A DNA stretch of 64,000 nucleotides from Neobacillus muris (GTDB lineage Bacteria > Bacillota > Bacilli > Bacillales > Cytobacillaceae): assembly GCF_943193175.1 (NCBI RefSeq), contig NZ_CALPDF010000022.1:1-64000 (forward strand), written 5' to 3'. Made by a program: the position numbers and the translations under genes. Below are positions 1-8,006 of the stretch, piece after piece (the stretch's first letter is position 1; each line of letters begins with the position of its first letter). The notes beneath the pieces were generated by a model. The model did not search any database, was not told where the DNA came from, and was given only the letters and a program-made list of their open reading frames with translations.

Positions 1-102
1 ACGGAAATCAACAGGCCCATTTGCATGGACAATCAATAAATTTGGTATTTAGATTCTGTGATAATAAAAAATTGCCGGAAAAATACCCTTTCTCGACAAT
101 CT

Positions 103-125
103 GACCATCATAAGATGGTCTTTTT
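103..125 (+). terminator. Rho-independent terminator
   Basis: A 7-bp stem (gaccatc/gatggtc, 4-nt loop) is followed by TTTTT on the + strand. It would end a rightward gene lying mostly outside the window. It overlaps the last codons of the leftward gene that follows. Confidence 0.7.
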
Positions 126-917
126 GATTGAACTGTTATTTTTAAACCATAGTTCTCGAAGAACTAGTCTAAATAATTCATTGAGTTCTGCTGTATAGTC
201 ATGTTCCCTTTTCCACACGGCTAAACTATTGATACTATCCTCTAACTGGCTGATAGAGATTGGAATAAATTCAGTTACGGACAGGATCTGTTCCTTTAAT
301 GCCGTTTCATATCCTTTCATTTTTCTATCTAACAGGAAGTGAATTTCCATCTTAACCTTTTCATTGTCAACCAAATGGTTCACCAGCTTCTGAAAGCTTA
401 GAGGCGGAGCAGATTGATAGGCTGCAATCCACTTGCCAGCCAAGATTGGCCGAAGAATATTTAAATAGGCCTTAATGGCTGCCTCTTCTCCATGGATATT
501 TTTTCGGCAGTTTCCCTTTGCCATATTTATATAGTGAAACAAGGAGGCTTTAGGCAAAAACAGCTTAGGCTGCATTTTTTTCATTTTGTCGGTTAAAGAT
601 GAAGATTGATAATAGACGATTGTAGATTGAAGCCATTCCATAATGGACGGATTAGACTTTTTAAACAATCGCAGCGCCTTTCGTAATTCCCATCCGCTTA
701 TATCAAGCCCCTCACTAATGGGCCGTTCTATCACTTCTTTTTTCTCCTCAATTGATAAATACCATTCTGGTTTGTGAACATAGATAAATCGGATATCGTA
801 GTCGCTATCCGGTGCTGGATAACCCCAAGCCCTGCTTCCGGATTCAACTGCGCAGCACACTTTTATATGAAATTGTTCCTCTAGTTTATACATTTCCTTT
901 ACGATTGCTTCGCGCAT
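108..917 (-). CDS. Nucleotidyltransferase domain protein (YcgL-type, pol-beta superfamily)
   Basis: Predicted nucleotidyltransferase of the DNA polymerase beta superfamily, COG3541/YcgL type, about 269 residues. The N-terminus carries the signature GSRAWG (residues 27-32), followed by DSDYDIR (37-43), where the two acidic residues should bind the catalytic metal. The rest is helical with no recognisable motif. I chose the ATG at 917 because AGGAG lies 8 nt upstream; the ATG at 923 would sit almost on top of it. The substrate of this family is unknown. It stands alone, transcribed leftward. Confidence 0.8.
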   Translation of the reverse strand: MREAIVKEMYKLEEQFHIKVCCAVESGSRAWGYPAPDSDYDIRFIYVHKPEWYLSIEEKKEVIERPISEGLDISGWELRKALRLFKKSNPSIMEWLQSTIVYYQSSSLTDKMKKMQPKLFLPKASLFHYINMAKGNCRKNIHGEEAAIKAYLNILRPILAGKWIAAYQSAPPLSFQKLVNHLVDNEKVKMEIHFLLDRKMKGYETALKEQILSVTEFIPISISQLEDSINSLAVWKREHDYTAELNELFRLVLRELWFKNNSSIKKTIL

Positions 918-1005
918 GGCCATCTCTCCTATATCGATAGCATATCCATTTTTTTAATACTCCAATGCGGGGAAAACATAACTATCCGCTGCTATAAAAG
1001 GCCAA

Positions 1006-1034
1006 GAAGCCCTGTCCGTGATGGACAGGGCTTC
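1006..1034. terminator. Strong hairpin, probable terminator
   Basis: A perfect 12-bp inverted repeat (gaagccctgtcc/ggacagggcttc) with a 5-nt loop lies between two leftward genes. The U-tract is weak on both strands, so it could be a terminator for the IDEAL-domain gene or only an RNA-stabilising hairpin. Confidence 0.5.
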
Positions 1035-1066
1035 TTCTTAGTGTCAGGGACAGTAATGAGACAGTG

Positions 1067-1261
1067 TCAACAAATCTTTTTAAGTTCTTCCGTGAGTTTG
1101 AGGAATAATTCCTTATTACCCTCTAGCAGCGTTTGGTCGATTTCCTTGCGGATTTTCTCCCTTTTAAATTCAAGCAGGGCATTTTTAAGGAACATCTCGG
1201 CTACAAATGAATCAGTGCCTTCATCAGAATGTTGTGGTGAATTAAGCAATTTCTTATCCAT
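1067..1261 (-). CDS. Small IDEAL-domain protein
   Basis: Protein of about 64 residues consisting almost entirely of an IDEAL domain (pattern FVAEMFLKNALLEFKREKIRKE, then LLEGNKELFLKLTEEL), a short helical domain found in Firmicutes regulatory and adaptor proteins such as the YpiB type. The ATG at 1261 is supported by AAGGAG nine nt upstream; a longer open frame reaching 1450 has no ribosome binding site, and its extra N-terminus is Lys/Phe-rich and unlike a folded domain. Function unknown; a protein-binding role is likely from the domain alone. Confidence 0.75.
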   Translation of the reverse strand: MDKKLLNSPQHSDEGTDSFVAEMFLKNALLEFKREKIRKEIDQTLLEGNKELFLKLTEELKKIC

Positions 1262-1372
1262 GGAAATCAACTCCTTAAGCTTTTTTCCATTATACAGTCT
1301 ATTTTCAAAAAATTCAAACATTTTATTTTTAAAATTCATCTTTTTTTGGAAATTCAAGCAACAATCCTTGTT

Positions 1373-1385
1373 ACAAACTGTTTGT
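1373..1385. promoter_or_regulatory. Perfect inverted repeat upstream of hydrolase gene
   Basis: ACAAAC-N-GTTTGT, a 6-bp perfect inverted repeat about 28 nt upstream of the candidate -35 of the hydrolase gene at 1486. It could be an operator; no regulator is encoded next to it. Confidence 0.3.
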
Positions 1386-1414
1386 CGAATCACTTTTTTG
1401 AAAAAACGTTTTAG

Positions 1415-1439
1415 GTGTAAGGTGAAATTTTTGGGGAAC
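1415..1439 (+). promoter_or_regulatory. Candidate sigma-B-type promoter
   Basis: AGGTGTAA (-35 GTGTAA) followed after 13 nt by GGGAAC resembles the sigma-B pattern GTTTAA-N12..15-GGGTAT. A very similar block occurs upstream of the second alpha/beta hydrolase at 5420-5445. Both share the string AAATTTTTGGG(G)AACA. Confidence 0.45.
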
Positions 1440-1485
1440 ATTAATGACATCTGCTAGATAATCAAAGAATCAGGAGGAAGGATAG

Positions 1486-2325
1486 ATGGAGAACGATGTA
1501 TTGTCAGGGCATAAGTCAGTTAACAACATAGAAATTTACTATGAGTTTTACCCAAATCCAGGCACTGATCAAACCTTTGTTTTATTGCATGGTTTTCTTT
1601 CTTCCACGTTTACATATCGGCATTTAATTTCATTATTAAGGAAAGAATTTCAGGTGCTGTCGGTCGACCTTCCCCCTTTTGGAAAAAGTGCCAAGTGTAA
1701 CCGATATGTCTATTCATACAAGAATTTGGCTGAAACCGTCATTCAACTGATTGAATCATTTGGATTGAAAAAAATGATGTTTATTGGGCATTCAATGGGG
1801 GGACAAATTGTCTTAAACATTCTGCATTTACGTCAAGAACTGGCAGACAAAGCGATTTTGCTCTGCAGCTCAGCCTATTTAAAACGGGCCAAATTTCCGC
1901 TCATTCTCACAAGCTATCTCCCTTTCTTTCATCGGTTTGTAAAATACTGGTTTGCCAGAACAGGTGTAAGAAAGAATTTGCAAGGAGCCCTTTATAACCA
2001 TTCCCTTATTAACGAGGAAATGATCAACGGCTACCTTCAGCCATTCCTGCAGGATGAAATTTTCGTGGCGCTTACCCGGATGATTCGTGACCGGGAAGGG
2101 GATTTGCCACCTGTAGTTCTTAAACAAATTCAAACCCCTTGCTTATTAATTTGGGGAGACCATGACAAATCAATGCCGCTTGAGGTTGGAGAGAAACTGA
2201 ACAAAGATTTGGTAAACTCCGAATTAATCGTATTAAAAGAAACAGGCCATGCCTTACCGGAAGAACGCCCATTTGAGGTATATCAATATATTAAAAATTT
2301 CATCAGTTCTCCGACCCTTTGCTGA
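1486..2325 (+). CDS. Alpha/beta-fold hydrolase
   Basis: Serine hydrolase of the alpha/beta fold, 279 residues, cytoplasmic (no signal peptide). Visible elements are the oxyanion-side HGF at 35-37, the nucleophile elbow GHSMGG with Ser103, an acid in IWGDHDKS and a histidine in ETGHALPE near residue 255, so the triad is complete. The start has AGGAGGAAGG upstream. It is the only gene of its unit: a terminator follows at 2372 and des-desK-desR converges on it. The candidate sigma-B-type promoter hints at general stress control. Substrate unknown; BioH/YugF-like esterases are the nearest idea. Confidence 0.85.
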   Translation: MENDVLSGHKSVNNIEIYYEFYPNPGTDQTFVLLHGFLSSTFTYRHLISLLRKEFQVLSVDLPPFGKSAKCNRYVYSYKNLAETVIQLIESFGLKKMMFIGHSMGGQIVLNILHLRQELADKAILLCSSAYLKRAKFPLILTSYLPFFHRFVKYWFARTGVRKNLQGALYNHSLINEEMINGYLQPFLQDEIFVALTRMIRDREGDLPPVVLKQIQTPCLLIWGDHDKSMPLEVGEKLNKDLVNSELIVLKETGHALPEERPFEVYQYIKNFISSPTLC

Positions 2326-2371
2326 GACTAGAGCGTATTGTTTTAGACTAGAAGGCGGAACGGCCGTCCTG

Positions 2372-2401
2372 CAGCTGGATCGACCGTTCCAGCTGTTTTT
2401 C
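2372..2401 (+). terminator. Rho-independent terminator
   Basis: Stem cagctgga/tccagctg with an 8-nt loop, followed by TTTTT, ends the rightward hydrolase gene. It lies just before the 3' end of the convergent desR. Confidence 0.75.
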
Positions 2402-2410
2402 AAACACCGT

Positions 2411-3010
2411 TTACTTAAACCAGCCCTTTTCCTTCGACTGGGTAATCGCCTCAATTCTGTTCTTTACTTCCAATTTATCAAGGATGATGGAAATATAATT
2501 TCGAACTGTACCAGCTTTAATTTTTAGTTGTTCTGCAATTTCTTTTGTATTCTTTCCATCTGCAACCAATTCCAGAACTTCCTTCTCTCTGTCGGTCAGC
2601 GGATTTTCCTCTGCATATACATCGTCCATTAATTCAGGTGCGTAAATTCTTCTGCCTTCCATCACGCTCCTAATCGAAGCCGCCAGTTCTTCACTGGGAC
2701 TGTCCTTAAGCAAATAACCGCTAACACCGGCCTTTACTGCCCGCTGAAAGTAACCGGAACGGGCAAACGTGGTTAGGATGATTACTTTACAGTCATATCC
2801 CTTCAGTTCTTCTGCCGCCTCAAGACCGCTTTTTCCAGGCATTTCAATGTCCATTATGCAAATATCAGGTTTGAATTTTTTTACCAAAGCTACGGCTTGA
2901 TCTCCGTTTTCTGCTTTTCCGACTACTTCCATATCGTCTTCCAAATTGAGTAATGAACCAAAAGCGCCTAACAGCATTTTCTGATCTTCCGCAATTACAA
3001 TTCTAATCAT
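2411..3010 (-). CDS. desR: Response regulator DesR (NarL/LuxR family)
   Basis: Two-domain response regulator of 199 residues, the same length as B. subtilis DesR. The receiver domain has Asp8-Asp9-type acidic residues (EDQ), phosphoacceptor Asp54 in CIMDIEMPG and Lys in LLKDSPS. A LuxR-type HTH lies at about 135-195 (LTDREKEVLELVADG, then KAGTVRNYI). It should activate the desaturase promoter when phosphorylated by DesK after a drop in temperature or membrane fluidity. Its ATG overlaps the desK stop by 4 nt, so translation is coupled. The identification rests on gene order des-desK-desR plus domain type. Confidence 0.9.
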   Translation of the reverse strand: MIRIVIAEDQKMLLGAFGSLLNLEDDMEVVGKAENGDQAVALVKKFKPDICIMDIEMPGKSGLEAAEELKGYDCKVIILTTFARSGYFQRAVKAGVSGYLLKDSPSEELAASIRSVMEGRRIYAPELMDDVYAEENPLTDREKEVLELVADGKNTKEIAEQLKIKAGTVRNYISIILDKLEVKNRIEAITQSKEKGWFK

Positions 3011-4146
3011 TCTGTTTCCTCCTGATTATGACGAGGCTTTTGAACATTGGGAACTTTTATATTCAGGGCCGTTCCTTCAGATGTCTCAATATCTAAACTG
3101 CCATTGATAAATTCCAGACGCTCCTTCATTCCAATCAGCCCATGACCTTCCGCCAAGTGCCCATCAGACCCTTTAAACTTGCCATTGTCCCGGATTGAAA
3201 GCTCAATGCCGTTCTCAGACTGATTAATGGATATGCAGCAGTTCTTTGCCCCACTATGTTTAACCACGTTGTTTACGGCTTCTTTTAAGCACATGCTTAA
3301 GATATTTTCGATAAATAAAGAAACATTTGATAAGGAAAAGTCTCCTTTTATTTCCAAATCAATCTGGGCAGCATTTAAAATTTCTTTAATTCTATGAAGC
3401 TCCTCTTTAAGCCGGATTCCACGCATCGAGGAAACCATTTTCCTCACCTCGCTTAATGCAGTCCTGGCTGTTTCCTGAACCTCCTTTAGTTCATTTCTTG
3501 CCTGTTCAGGATCTTTTGTAATTAATTTTCTCGCTAAATCGGATTTAAGTCCGATCATAGACAGCTTCTGTCCAAGTGTGTCATGAAGATCGCGGGCAAT
3601 CCTCTGCCTTTCTTCCAACTTTACCAATTCACCTATACGCTTATTAGCATCCTCCAGCTTTTCTTCCAGCTGGTCTCTTTCCTTTTTGTTATGGATACTA
3701 AACGGAAGTAAAATGACACTAATCCAAACAATAATAACAAATGGCAATTGCTGCAAGAATAATTTTTCTTGCATGACAATGCTGTAATTAATCGAAACAG
3801 AGGTACTAAGCAAGTGGATGAAATATAATGTCAGGAATGCTATCCTGTCCTTAATGTTACCTAAGAAATAGGCAAGGAAAAAGGCAAAATACACATAACT
3901 GAATAAACTGGTTGCTGTTATCGAAATCGCTATCAAGATCAATGTCCAAACATATACCAGCCATCCTTTGGAAATAAACGCTATTCGATACAGGATAAAG
4001 AATGATAATGTTAATAAGAGACCCACCACGATTTGTACGGTTGTCGGCGCTTGGAAGATAAAGTAAAAAGGCAATATACAAAGAATTGTCCAGATATAGG
4101 GTGCTATCCCATTGCTTTTCTGAAAGGTCATATACTTTTTAATCAT
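3007..4146 (-). CDS. desK: Sensor histidine kinase DesK (thermosensor)
   Basis: Membrane histidine kinase of 379 residues. The first ~150 residues hold four to five hydrophobic spans, followed by a charged coiled-coil linker (about 153-175). The HisKA_3 dimerisation helix ERQRIARDLHDTLGQKL carries phosphoacceptor His188. The HATPase domain shows N (EAVNNVVKHSG), G1 (IRDNGKFKG) and G2 (GHGLIGMKER) boxes. In B. subtilis DesK senses membrane thickness and acts as kinase in the cold, phosphatase when warm. It lies between des and desR in one leftward unit, which supports the assignment. Confidence 0.92.
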   Translation of the reverse strand: MIKKYMTFQKSNGIAPYIWTILCILPFYFIFQAPTTVQIVVGLLLTLSFFILYRIAFISKGWLVYVWTLILIAISITATSLFSYVYFAFFLAYFLGNIKDRIAFLTLYFIHLLSTSVSINYSIVMQEKLFLQQLPFVIIVWISVILLPFSIHNKKERDQLEEKLEDANKRIGELVKLEERQRIARDLHDTLGQKLSMIGLKSDLARKLITKDPEQARNELKEVQETARTALSEVRKMVSSMRGIRLKEELHRIKEILNAAQIDLEIKGDFSLSNVSLFIENILSMCLKEAVNNVVKHSGAKNCCISINQSENGIELSIRDNGKFKGSDGHLAEGHGLIGMKERLEFINGSLDIETSEGTALNIKVPNVQKPRHNQEETE

Positions 4147-4210
4147 GAACGGCTCCTTTTGGACAACTATTCCTCTTCTCTATCTTAACTGAAAATGGAA
4201 TCGAATTCCT

Positions 4211-5221
4211 TTATACGCTCTTTATTTTAGCTAAAAGTTTTGCATCTTTAAACCCAATAAATTGCTTGTTATCCTCATCCCAAAGATGGAATTTCAAGGA
4301 GGACAGGCTTGTCGCCAAAGTAATGGTTGGGACATTTTGCAAAACTAAAGTTTGATTATGAACCTGTTCCAGCTTATAATTGGGCACCCTTGGGCTTAAA
4401 TGGTGAACATGATGGTATCCGATATTTCCTGTCAGCCATTGCAGGAGTTTTGGCAGCTTATAATAAGAACTGCCCTCAACAGCCGCCCGCACATATTCCC
4501 ACTGCTGGTCTTCTTCAAAATACGAATCCTCAAATGTATGCTGAATATAAAACAGCCAAATCCCTGCAGACCCGGCAATAAAAAAAATCGGCCCTTCCAC
4601 TAAAAGAAATGATTCCCAGCCAAGCAGCCAGCAAAGAGCTCCAGCCAATCCGATTATCCCAATGTTTGTAAGATATGTGTTTAAACGCTCTTTTATCCGG
4701 GCACCTTTTCGGTTAAACCGGTTCTTTACGACAAAAACATAGATTGGTCCTAAAACAAACATGATAAATGGATTTCTATATAGACGATACTGGATTTTTT
4801 TCCAAACTGATGCCGACATATATTCCTCAACTGTAAGCATCCATATATCCCCCGTTCCACGCTTATCCAGATTGCTGCTTGTAGCATGATGAACGGAATG
4901 TTCATATTGCCACTGGCTGTATGGAAACAACGTCAAAATGCCCGTGATGGTCCCAAGAATTTTATTTGCTGTCCGATTTTTAAAAAATGAGTGGTGACAG
5001 CAGTCATGGAAAATAATAAACGTCCGAACCAAAAAACCTGCTGCCGCCACTGTAAATATAAGTGACAGCACATAAGAAAACGCCAGGCTCATATAGCTTA
5101 GAACCCATAAAAGGAAAAATGGCAGGAGGGTATTCATGATCTGCCAAATGCTTGATTTTGTGCTTGACTTCTCATATGGAGCTACCTGTTTTCGTAACGC
5201 TTTAACATTCTCTTTGTTCAT
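4211..5221 (-). CDS. des: Acyl-lipid fatty acid desaturase Des
   Basis: Integral membrane di-iron desaturase, 336 residues, that introduces a cis double bond into acyl chains of membrane lipids to keep the membrane fluid in the cold. The three histidine boxes are present: HDCCHH (72-77), HSVHH (108-112) and YHHVHH near 275. Hydrophobic spans lie at about 30-70, 85-100, 150-165 and 185-225. A candidate DesR operator and promoter lie directly upstream (5252-5320), and desK-desR follow 64 nt downstream. Regiospecificity (delta-5 in B. subtilis) cannot be read from sequence. Confidence 0.93.
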   Translation of the reverse strand: MNKENVKALRKQVAPYEKSSTKSSIWQIMNTLLPFFLLWVLSYMSLAFSYVLSLIFTVAAAGFLVRTFIIFHDCCHHSFFKNRTANKILGTITGILTLFPYSQWQYEHSVHHATSSNLDKRGTGDIWMLTVEEYMSASVWKKIQYRLYRNPFIMFVLGPIYVFVVKNRFNRKGARIKERLNTYLTNIGIIGLAGALCWLLGWESFLLVEGPIFFIAGSAGIWLFYIQHTFEDSYFEEDQQWEYVRAAVEGSSYYKLPKLLQWLTGNIGYHHVHHLSPRVPNYKLEQVHNQTLVLQNVPTITLATSLSSLKFHLWDEDNKQFIGFKDAKLLAKIKSV

Positions 5222-5251
5222 TTTGATTCCCCTTCATTATTAGATATAAGC

Positions 5252-5320
5252 ATTATAATGAAAAGGAATCACAAGCGGCAGTCATACATGTCATGTCCAA
5301 ATCATGATAGTTGTCATGTC
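5252..5320 (-). promoter_or_regulatory. des promoter with repeated DesR-like sites
   Basis: A perfect -10 TATAAT (complement of 5252-5257) lies 31 nt before the des start, with only a weak -35 (TGCCGC) 17 nt upstream, as expected for an activator-dependent promoter. Just upstream are repeats of the GTCAT unit: GTCAT 5281-5285, TGTCATG 5289-5295, TCATGAT 5302-5308 and TGTCATG 5312-5318. Their position next to the -35 suits binding by phosphorylated DesR. The exact DesR consensus was not checked. Confidence 0.6.
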
Positions 5321-5419
5321 TGTTGATTTGTTTCAGCTTGTCCATATATGTAAATTACATCTATATGTAATGTTTTGTCACCTTCCGTTATATAATAAAT
5401 TAACCGCAGCATATTTTAG

Positions 5420-5445
5420 GTTTGCACTGTAAAATTTTTGGGAAC
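5420..5445 (+). promoter_or_regulatory. Candidate sigma-B-type promoter
   Basis: AGGTTTGC with -35 GTTTGC (5420-5425) and GGGAAC (5440-5445) at 14-nt spacing. It resembles the general-stress sigma-B pattern and the block at 1415-1439 upstream of the other hydrolase gene. Confidence 0.5.
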
Positions 5446-5478
5446 AAAGTCTAATAAAAACCAACGGGAGGAATAAAG

Positions 5479-6258
5479 TTGAATAAAGCAACGGAAAACT
5501 GGGCCGAGATCCCCTATATCCGTCTTGGTTCTGGAGAGCCTCTAGTGTTTATTCATGGACTTGGAGAAGTAAAAGAGGGCTGGGTCAAACAATTTGTGTT
5601 AGCCGATGAATATGAGTTAATCATTCCGGATTTAAGGGGGCATGGAGAGTACAATAATCCCGGTGAAATCTCGATTCAGAACTTTGCAAAAGACATCCTC
5701 TGTCTGCTTCATGAGCTAGGGATTGAAAGCGCTCATATTTGCGGCTTATCAATGGGAGGCATGGTTGCACAAGAAATTTACAGGCAGGCGCCTGAGAAGT
5801 GCCGGTCCTTAATGCTCGTCAGTACCTTCCATTATGCCCCAAAAAACCTTGGCAAATTATTTGTCAAGTACCGGAGGAACCGTGCAGAAAATAAATCCGT
5901 TGAAGCTATAAGAGAAACCGCTGCTAAGGTCTGTCTTTATTCATGGTCGCAAGAAAATATTGAAGCCTTTCATCAATACTATCAGCCAAATCGGGAATTT
6001 TATTTCAAGGCAATGGAAGCCTGTTTAAAAGTCAATAACTTGTGGCTTTTGCCAAAAATTCACGTCCCAACACTTATTATTGGCGGCCAATATGATTCCG
6101 TCATACCGGTATGGGTGCAATTCCTGATGCATAAACAGATCCCTCACTCGGAATTTGTCATTTTCAGGAATACGGGCCATGTTGCCAAATTGGAAGCCGC
6201 GGAAGCGTTTAATGGAGTCTTGCGAAGCTTTTTAAACAAGCATAAAAAAGCAAGCTAA
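5479..6258 (+). CDS. Alpha/beta-fold hydrolase
   Basis: Alpha/beta hydrolase of 259 residues. It has HGLGE (26-30) for the oxyanion hole, nucleophile elbow GLSMGG near 91-96, acidic residue in GGQYDSVIP and His in NTGHVAKLE near residue 235. No signal peptide, so cytoplasmic. The start is TTG with GGGAGG upstream. It lies between des (divergent) and phaC (convergent). A role in PHA turnover is possible from location but nothing in the sequence shows it; 3-oxoadipate enol-lactonase-like or esterase activity is equally compatible. Confidence 0.85.
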   Translation: MNKATENWAEIPYIRLGSGEPLVFIHGLGEVKEGWVKQFVLADEYELIIPDLRGHGEYNNPGEISIQNFAKDILCLLHELGIESAHICGLSMGGMVAQEIYRQAPEKCRSLMLVSTFHYAPKNLGKLFVKYRRNRAENKSVEAIRETAAKVCLYSWSQENIEAFHQYYQPNREFYFKAMEACLKVNNLWLLPKIHVPTLIIGGQYDSVIPVWVQFLMHKQIPHSEFVIFRNTGHVAKLEAAEAFNGVLRSFLNKHKKAS

Positions 6259-6336
6259 AAGAGAAAGGGATAGGTACTTCCTTTCCCTTTCCTCAAGAAA
6301 TATATATTACTTTGTACACTAAATTATGACACAAAC

Positions 6337-7407
6337 CTAATTCAAGGGCTCAGAACGGCTTGCTGCCCATTGGTCTACTATTTTTGCAAATAATCCCGAT
6401 AAAGCTAAGCCGACATGCCCTGTTTCCACAACTATATAGGTTTTATCTTCACTGGAAACCAAATCCATGATTGGCTTACTTTGCTCTTCCAGAATTAAAT
6501 TATCTCTGGAACCCGAAATAACAAATAGATTAGCCTTAATGTTTTTTAGGTCTGCCTGCTTATTTCCGATTACTATTTCTCCTTTGACCAGCTTATTATC
6601 CTTAAACAAGTCGGTGGAAAGCTGCCTGTAGGCCTCCCCTGCAAAAGGAACCTGGTCGAGCGTCCATTTATTCATTCGCCGCCATTTATCCACATAGCGG
6701 TGATCATGGGCACGATGCAATAACATGGTATAGTTTGTAAAATAGATCGGGGCTCCAATAGCTCTAAACATTCCTTCTACAAACTTAGGCGGTATGTTTC
6801 CATATACATCAATAAAATGTTCAATATTCAAATCACCATTCCTCATGCCCTCTGCCCATTTGTCAGGGCCAATAAATGCGGAAAAGTCAATGGGAACAGT
6901 GGCAACGATTAAATTTTTGATCGGCTCGTCGGCAACGGATGCATAAATAGAAGCAATGGTTCCGCCTAAGCAATAGCCAACCAATGTAATCTCTTCTGCA
7001 CCTGAATGTCGAATGGCTCGTTTAACCGCTGTCCTTAAATATTTGTCAATATACGTATCCAGACCGATTTTCTTGTCCTCGTAACCTGGTGTACCCCAAT
7101 CTAATAAATAAACTTCATACCCTAGATTTGTCAGGCCCTCAATCACGCTTGTTTTGGGTGACACATCTAAAATATAGGGCTTGTTGAACAAGGAATATAC
7201 GAAAAATAACGGTATTTCAAATTTGCGTTGTTTAGCAGGATAATGCCAAAGGACCGATTTATTTTTCCGCCATACTTCCACTCTTGGTGTATGTCCCATC
7301 TTTGGCTCCGGCTCCGTAAAAATTTTTAAAACATTTCTCCAGCGGTTAAGCTCTCTTTCATATGCTAAATTTGGCATTATGGTATTCTCCGATTTGTTTA
7401 CAGCCAT
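6337..7407 (-). CDS. phaC: Poly(3-hydroxyalkanoate) synthase subunit PhaC (class III/IV)
   Basis: Catalytic subunit of PHA synthase, 356 residues, which polymerises (R)-3-hydroxyacyl-CoA on the surface of PHA granules. The lipase-like box is GYCLGG with nucleophile Cys146 in place of Ser, diagnostic of PHA synthases. Asp in SGSRDNLI (about 300) and His in ETGHVGLALS (about 330) complete the Cys-Asp-His triad. The short length fits class III/IV enzymes, which need a second subunit (PhaE or PhaR). It is the last gene of the leftward operon, 21 nt after phaR; start has AAGGAGGG upstream. Confidence 0.95.
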   Translation of the reverse strand: MAVNKSENTIMPNLAYERELNRWRNVLKIFTEPEPKMGHTPRVEVWRKNKSVLWHYPAKQRKFEIPLFFVYSLFNKPYILDVSPKTSVIEGLTNLGYEVYLLDWGTPGYEDKKIGLDTYIDKYLRTAVKRAIRHSGAEEITLVGYCLGGTIASIYASVADEPIKNLIVATVPIDFSAFIGPDKWAEGMRNGDLNIEHFIDVYGNIPPKFVEGMFRAIGAPIYFTNYTMLLHRAHDHRYVDKWRRMNKWTLDQVPFAGEAYRQLSTDLFKDNKLVKGEIVIGNKQADLKNIKANLFVISGSRDNLILEEQSKPIMDLVSSEDKTYIVVETGHVGLALSGLFAKIVDQWAASRSEPLN

Positions 7408-7428
7408 TTCCTGCCCTCCTTCTTATGC

Positions 7429-7992
7429 TTACTTTGATGTGCCAGCCCCAGTCAACTCATGTGCTGGATCTTTTTCCATAAGGCTTCTTAGAGCTTCAAG
7501 CTCCTCTTTAAATCCTGCCAGCTTCATTATTTCGAACTTCATTTCCTGAAGCTCTTCATGTAAATTTTTGGTGTCAGTAAGTTCTTTTTTCGTTTTAACT
7601 AATTCTGTCTTCAGCTGTTTCGTCAGTTTAATAATATCCTTGGATACTTCTACAACACCTTCGATTTCTTTGGCTTGGACTTTTACGGAGTCCTGCAGGT
7701 CCCAAAGCTGTTCCTCTAGTGCTTCGATTTTCTCCTCTGTCTGGATGGTCAGGTTTGCCACATTTGTTACATCACTTTTTGTTGGCAAATTAAGAACGCT
7801 GGCAAGTGCTTCTTGATTTTTTTTCATAGATTCCAAATAACGGGAATGAAGTTCTGTTCCTAAATTAGCCGCTTTCACAAATTCATTATTGTTGGTCCAA
7901 AGATAGATAAAATCATTGATTTGCTTTTCCCACAACAAACTGAACTTATGGAGTGTTTCAAACGGATCGTAGGTTTTGTTATTATCCGGCAT
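7429..7992 (-). CDS. phaR: PHA synthase subunit PhaR (class IV)
   Basis: Small helical protein of 187 residues directly upstream of phaC, the position of the PhaR partner subunit in class IV synthases. The N-terminal part ends in LNLPTKSD (about 67-74), a motif I associate with PhaR/PhaE proteins (-N-x-P-T-K-). Residues about 85-175 form a long Lys/Glu-rich coiled coil. There is no signal peptide. The start has GAGGTG 7 nt upstream. A shorter relative sharing the same LN-P-TK motif is encoded two genes upstream (8616-9071), so the operon carries a PhaR-family duplicate. Confidence 0.82.
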   Translation of the reverse strand: MPDNNKTYDPFETLHKFSLLWEKQINDFIYLWTNNNEFVKAANLGTELHSRYLESMKKNQEALASVLNLPTKSDVTNVANLTIQTEEKIEALEEQLWDLQDSVKVQAKEIEGVVEVSKDIIKLTKQLKTELVKTKKELTDTKNLHEELQEMKFEIMKLAGFKEELEALRSLMEKDPAHELTGAGTSK

Positions 7993-8006
7993 ATCTATTC
8001 ACCTCA

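Noticed and set aside
1..102. Possible C-terminus of a rightward gene at the left edge
   Set aside because: Three frames are open for a short distance and no frame gives a recognisable C-terminus; only the terminator at 103-125 supports an upstream gene.
1041..1457. Rightward open frame of 138 codons opposite the IDEAL gene
   Set aside because: Low-complexity Ser/Leu-rich translation, no ribosome site, antisense to a better-supported gene.
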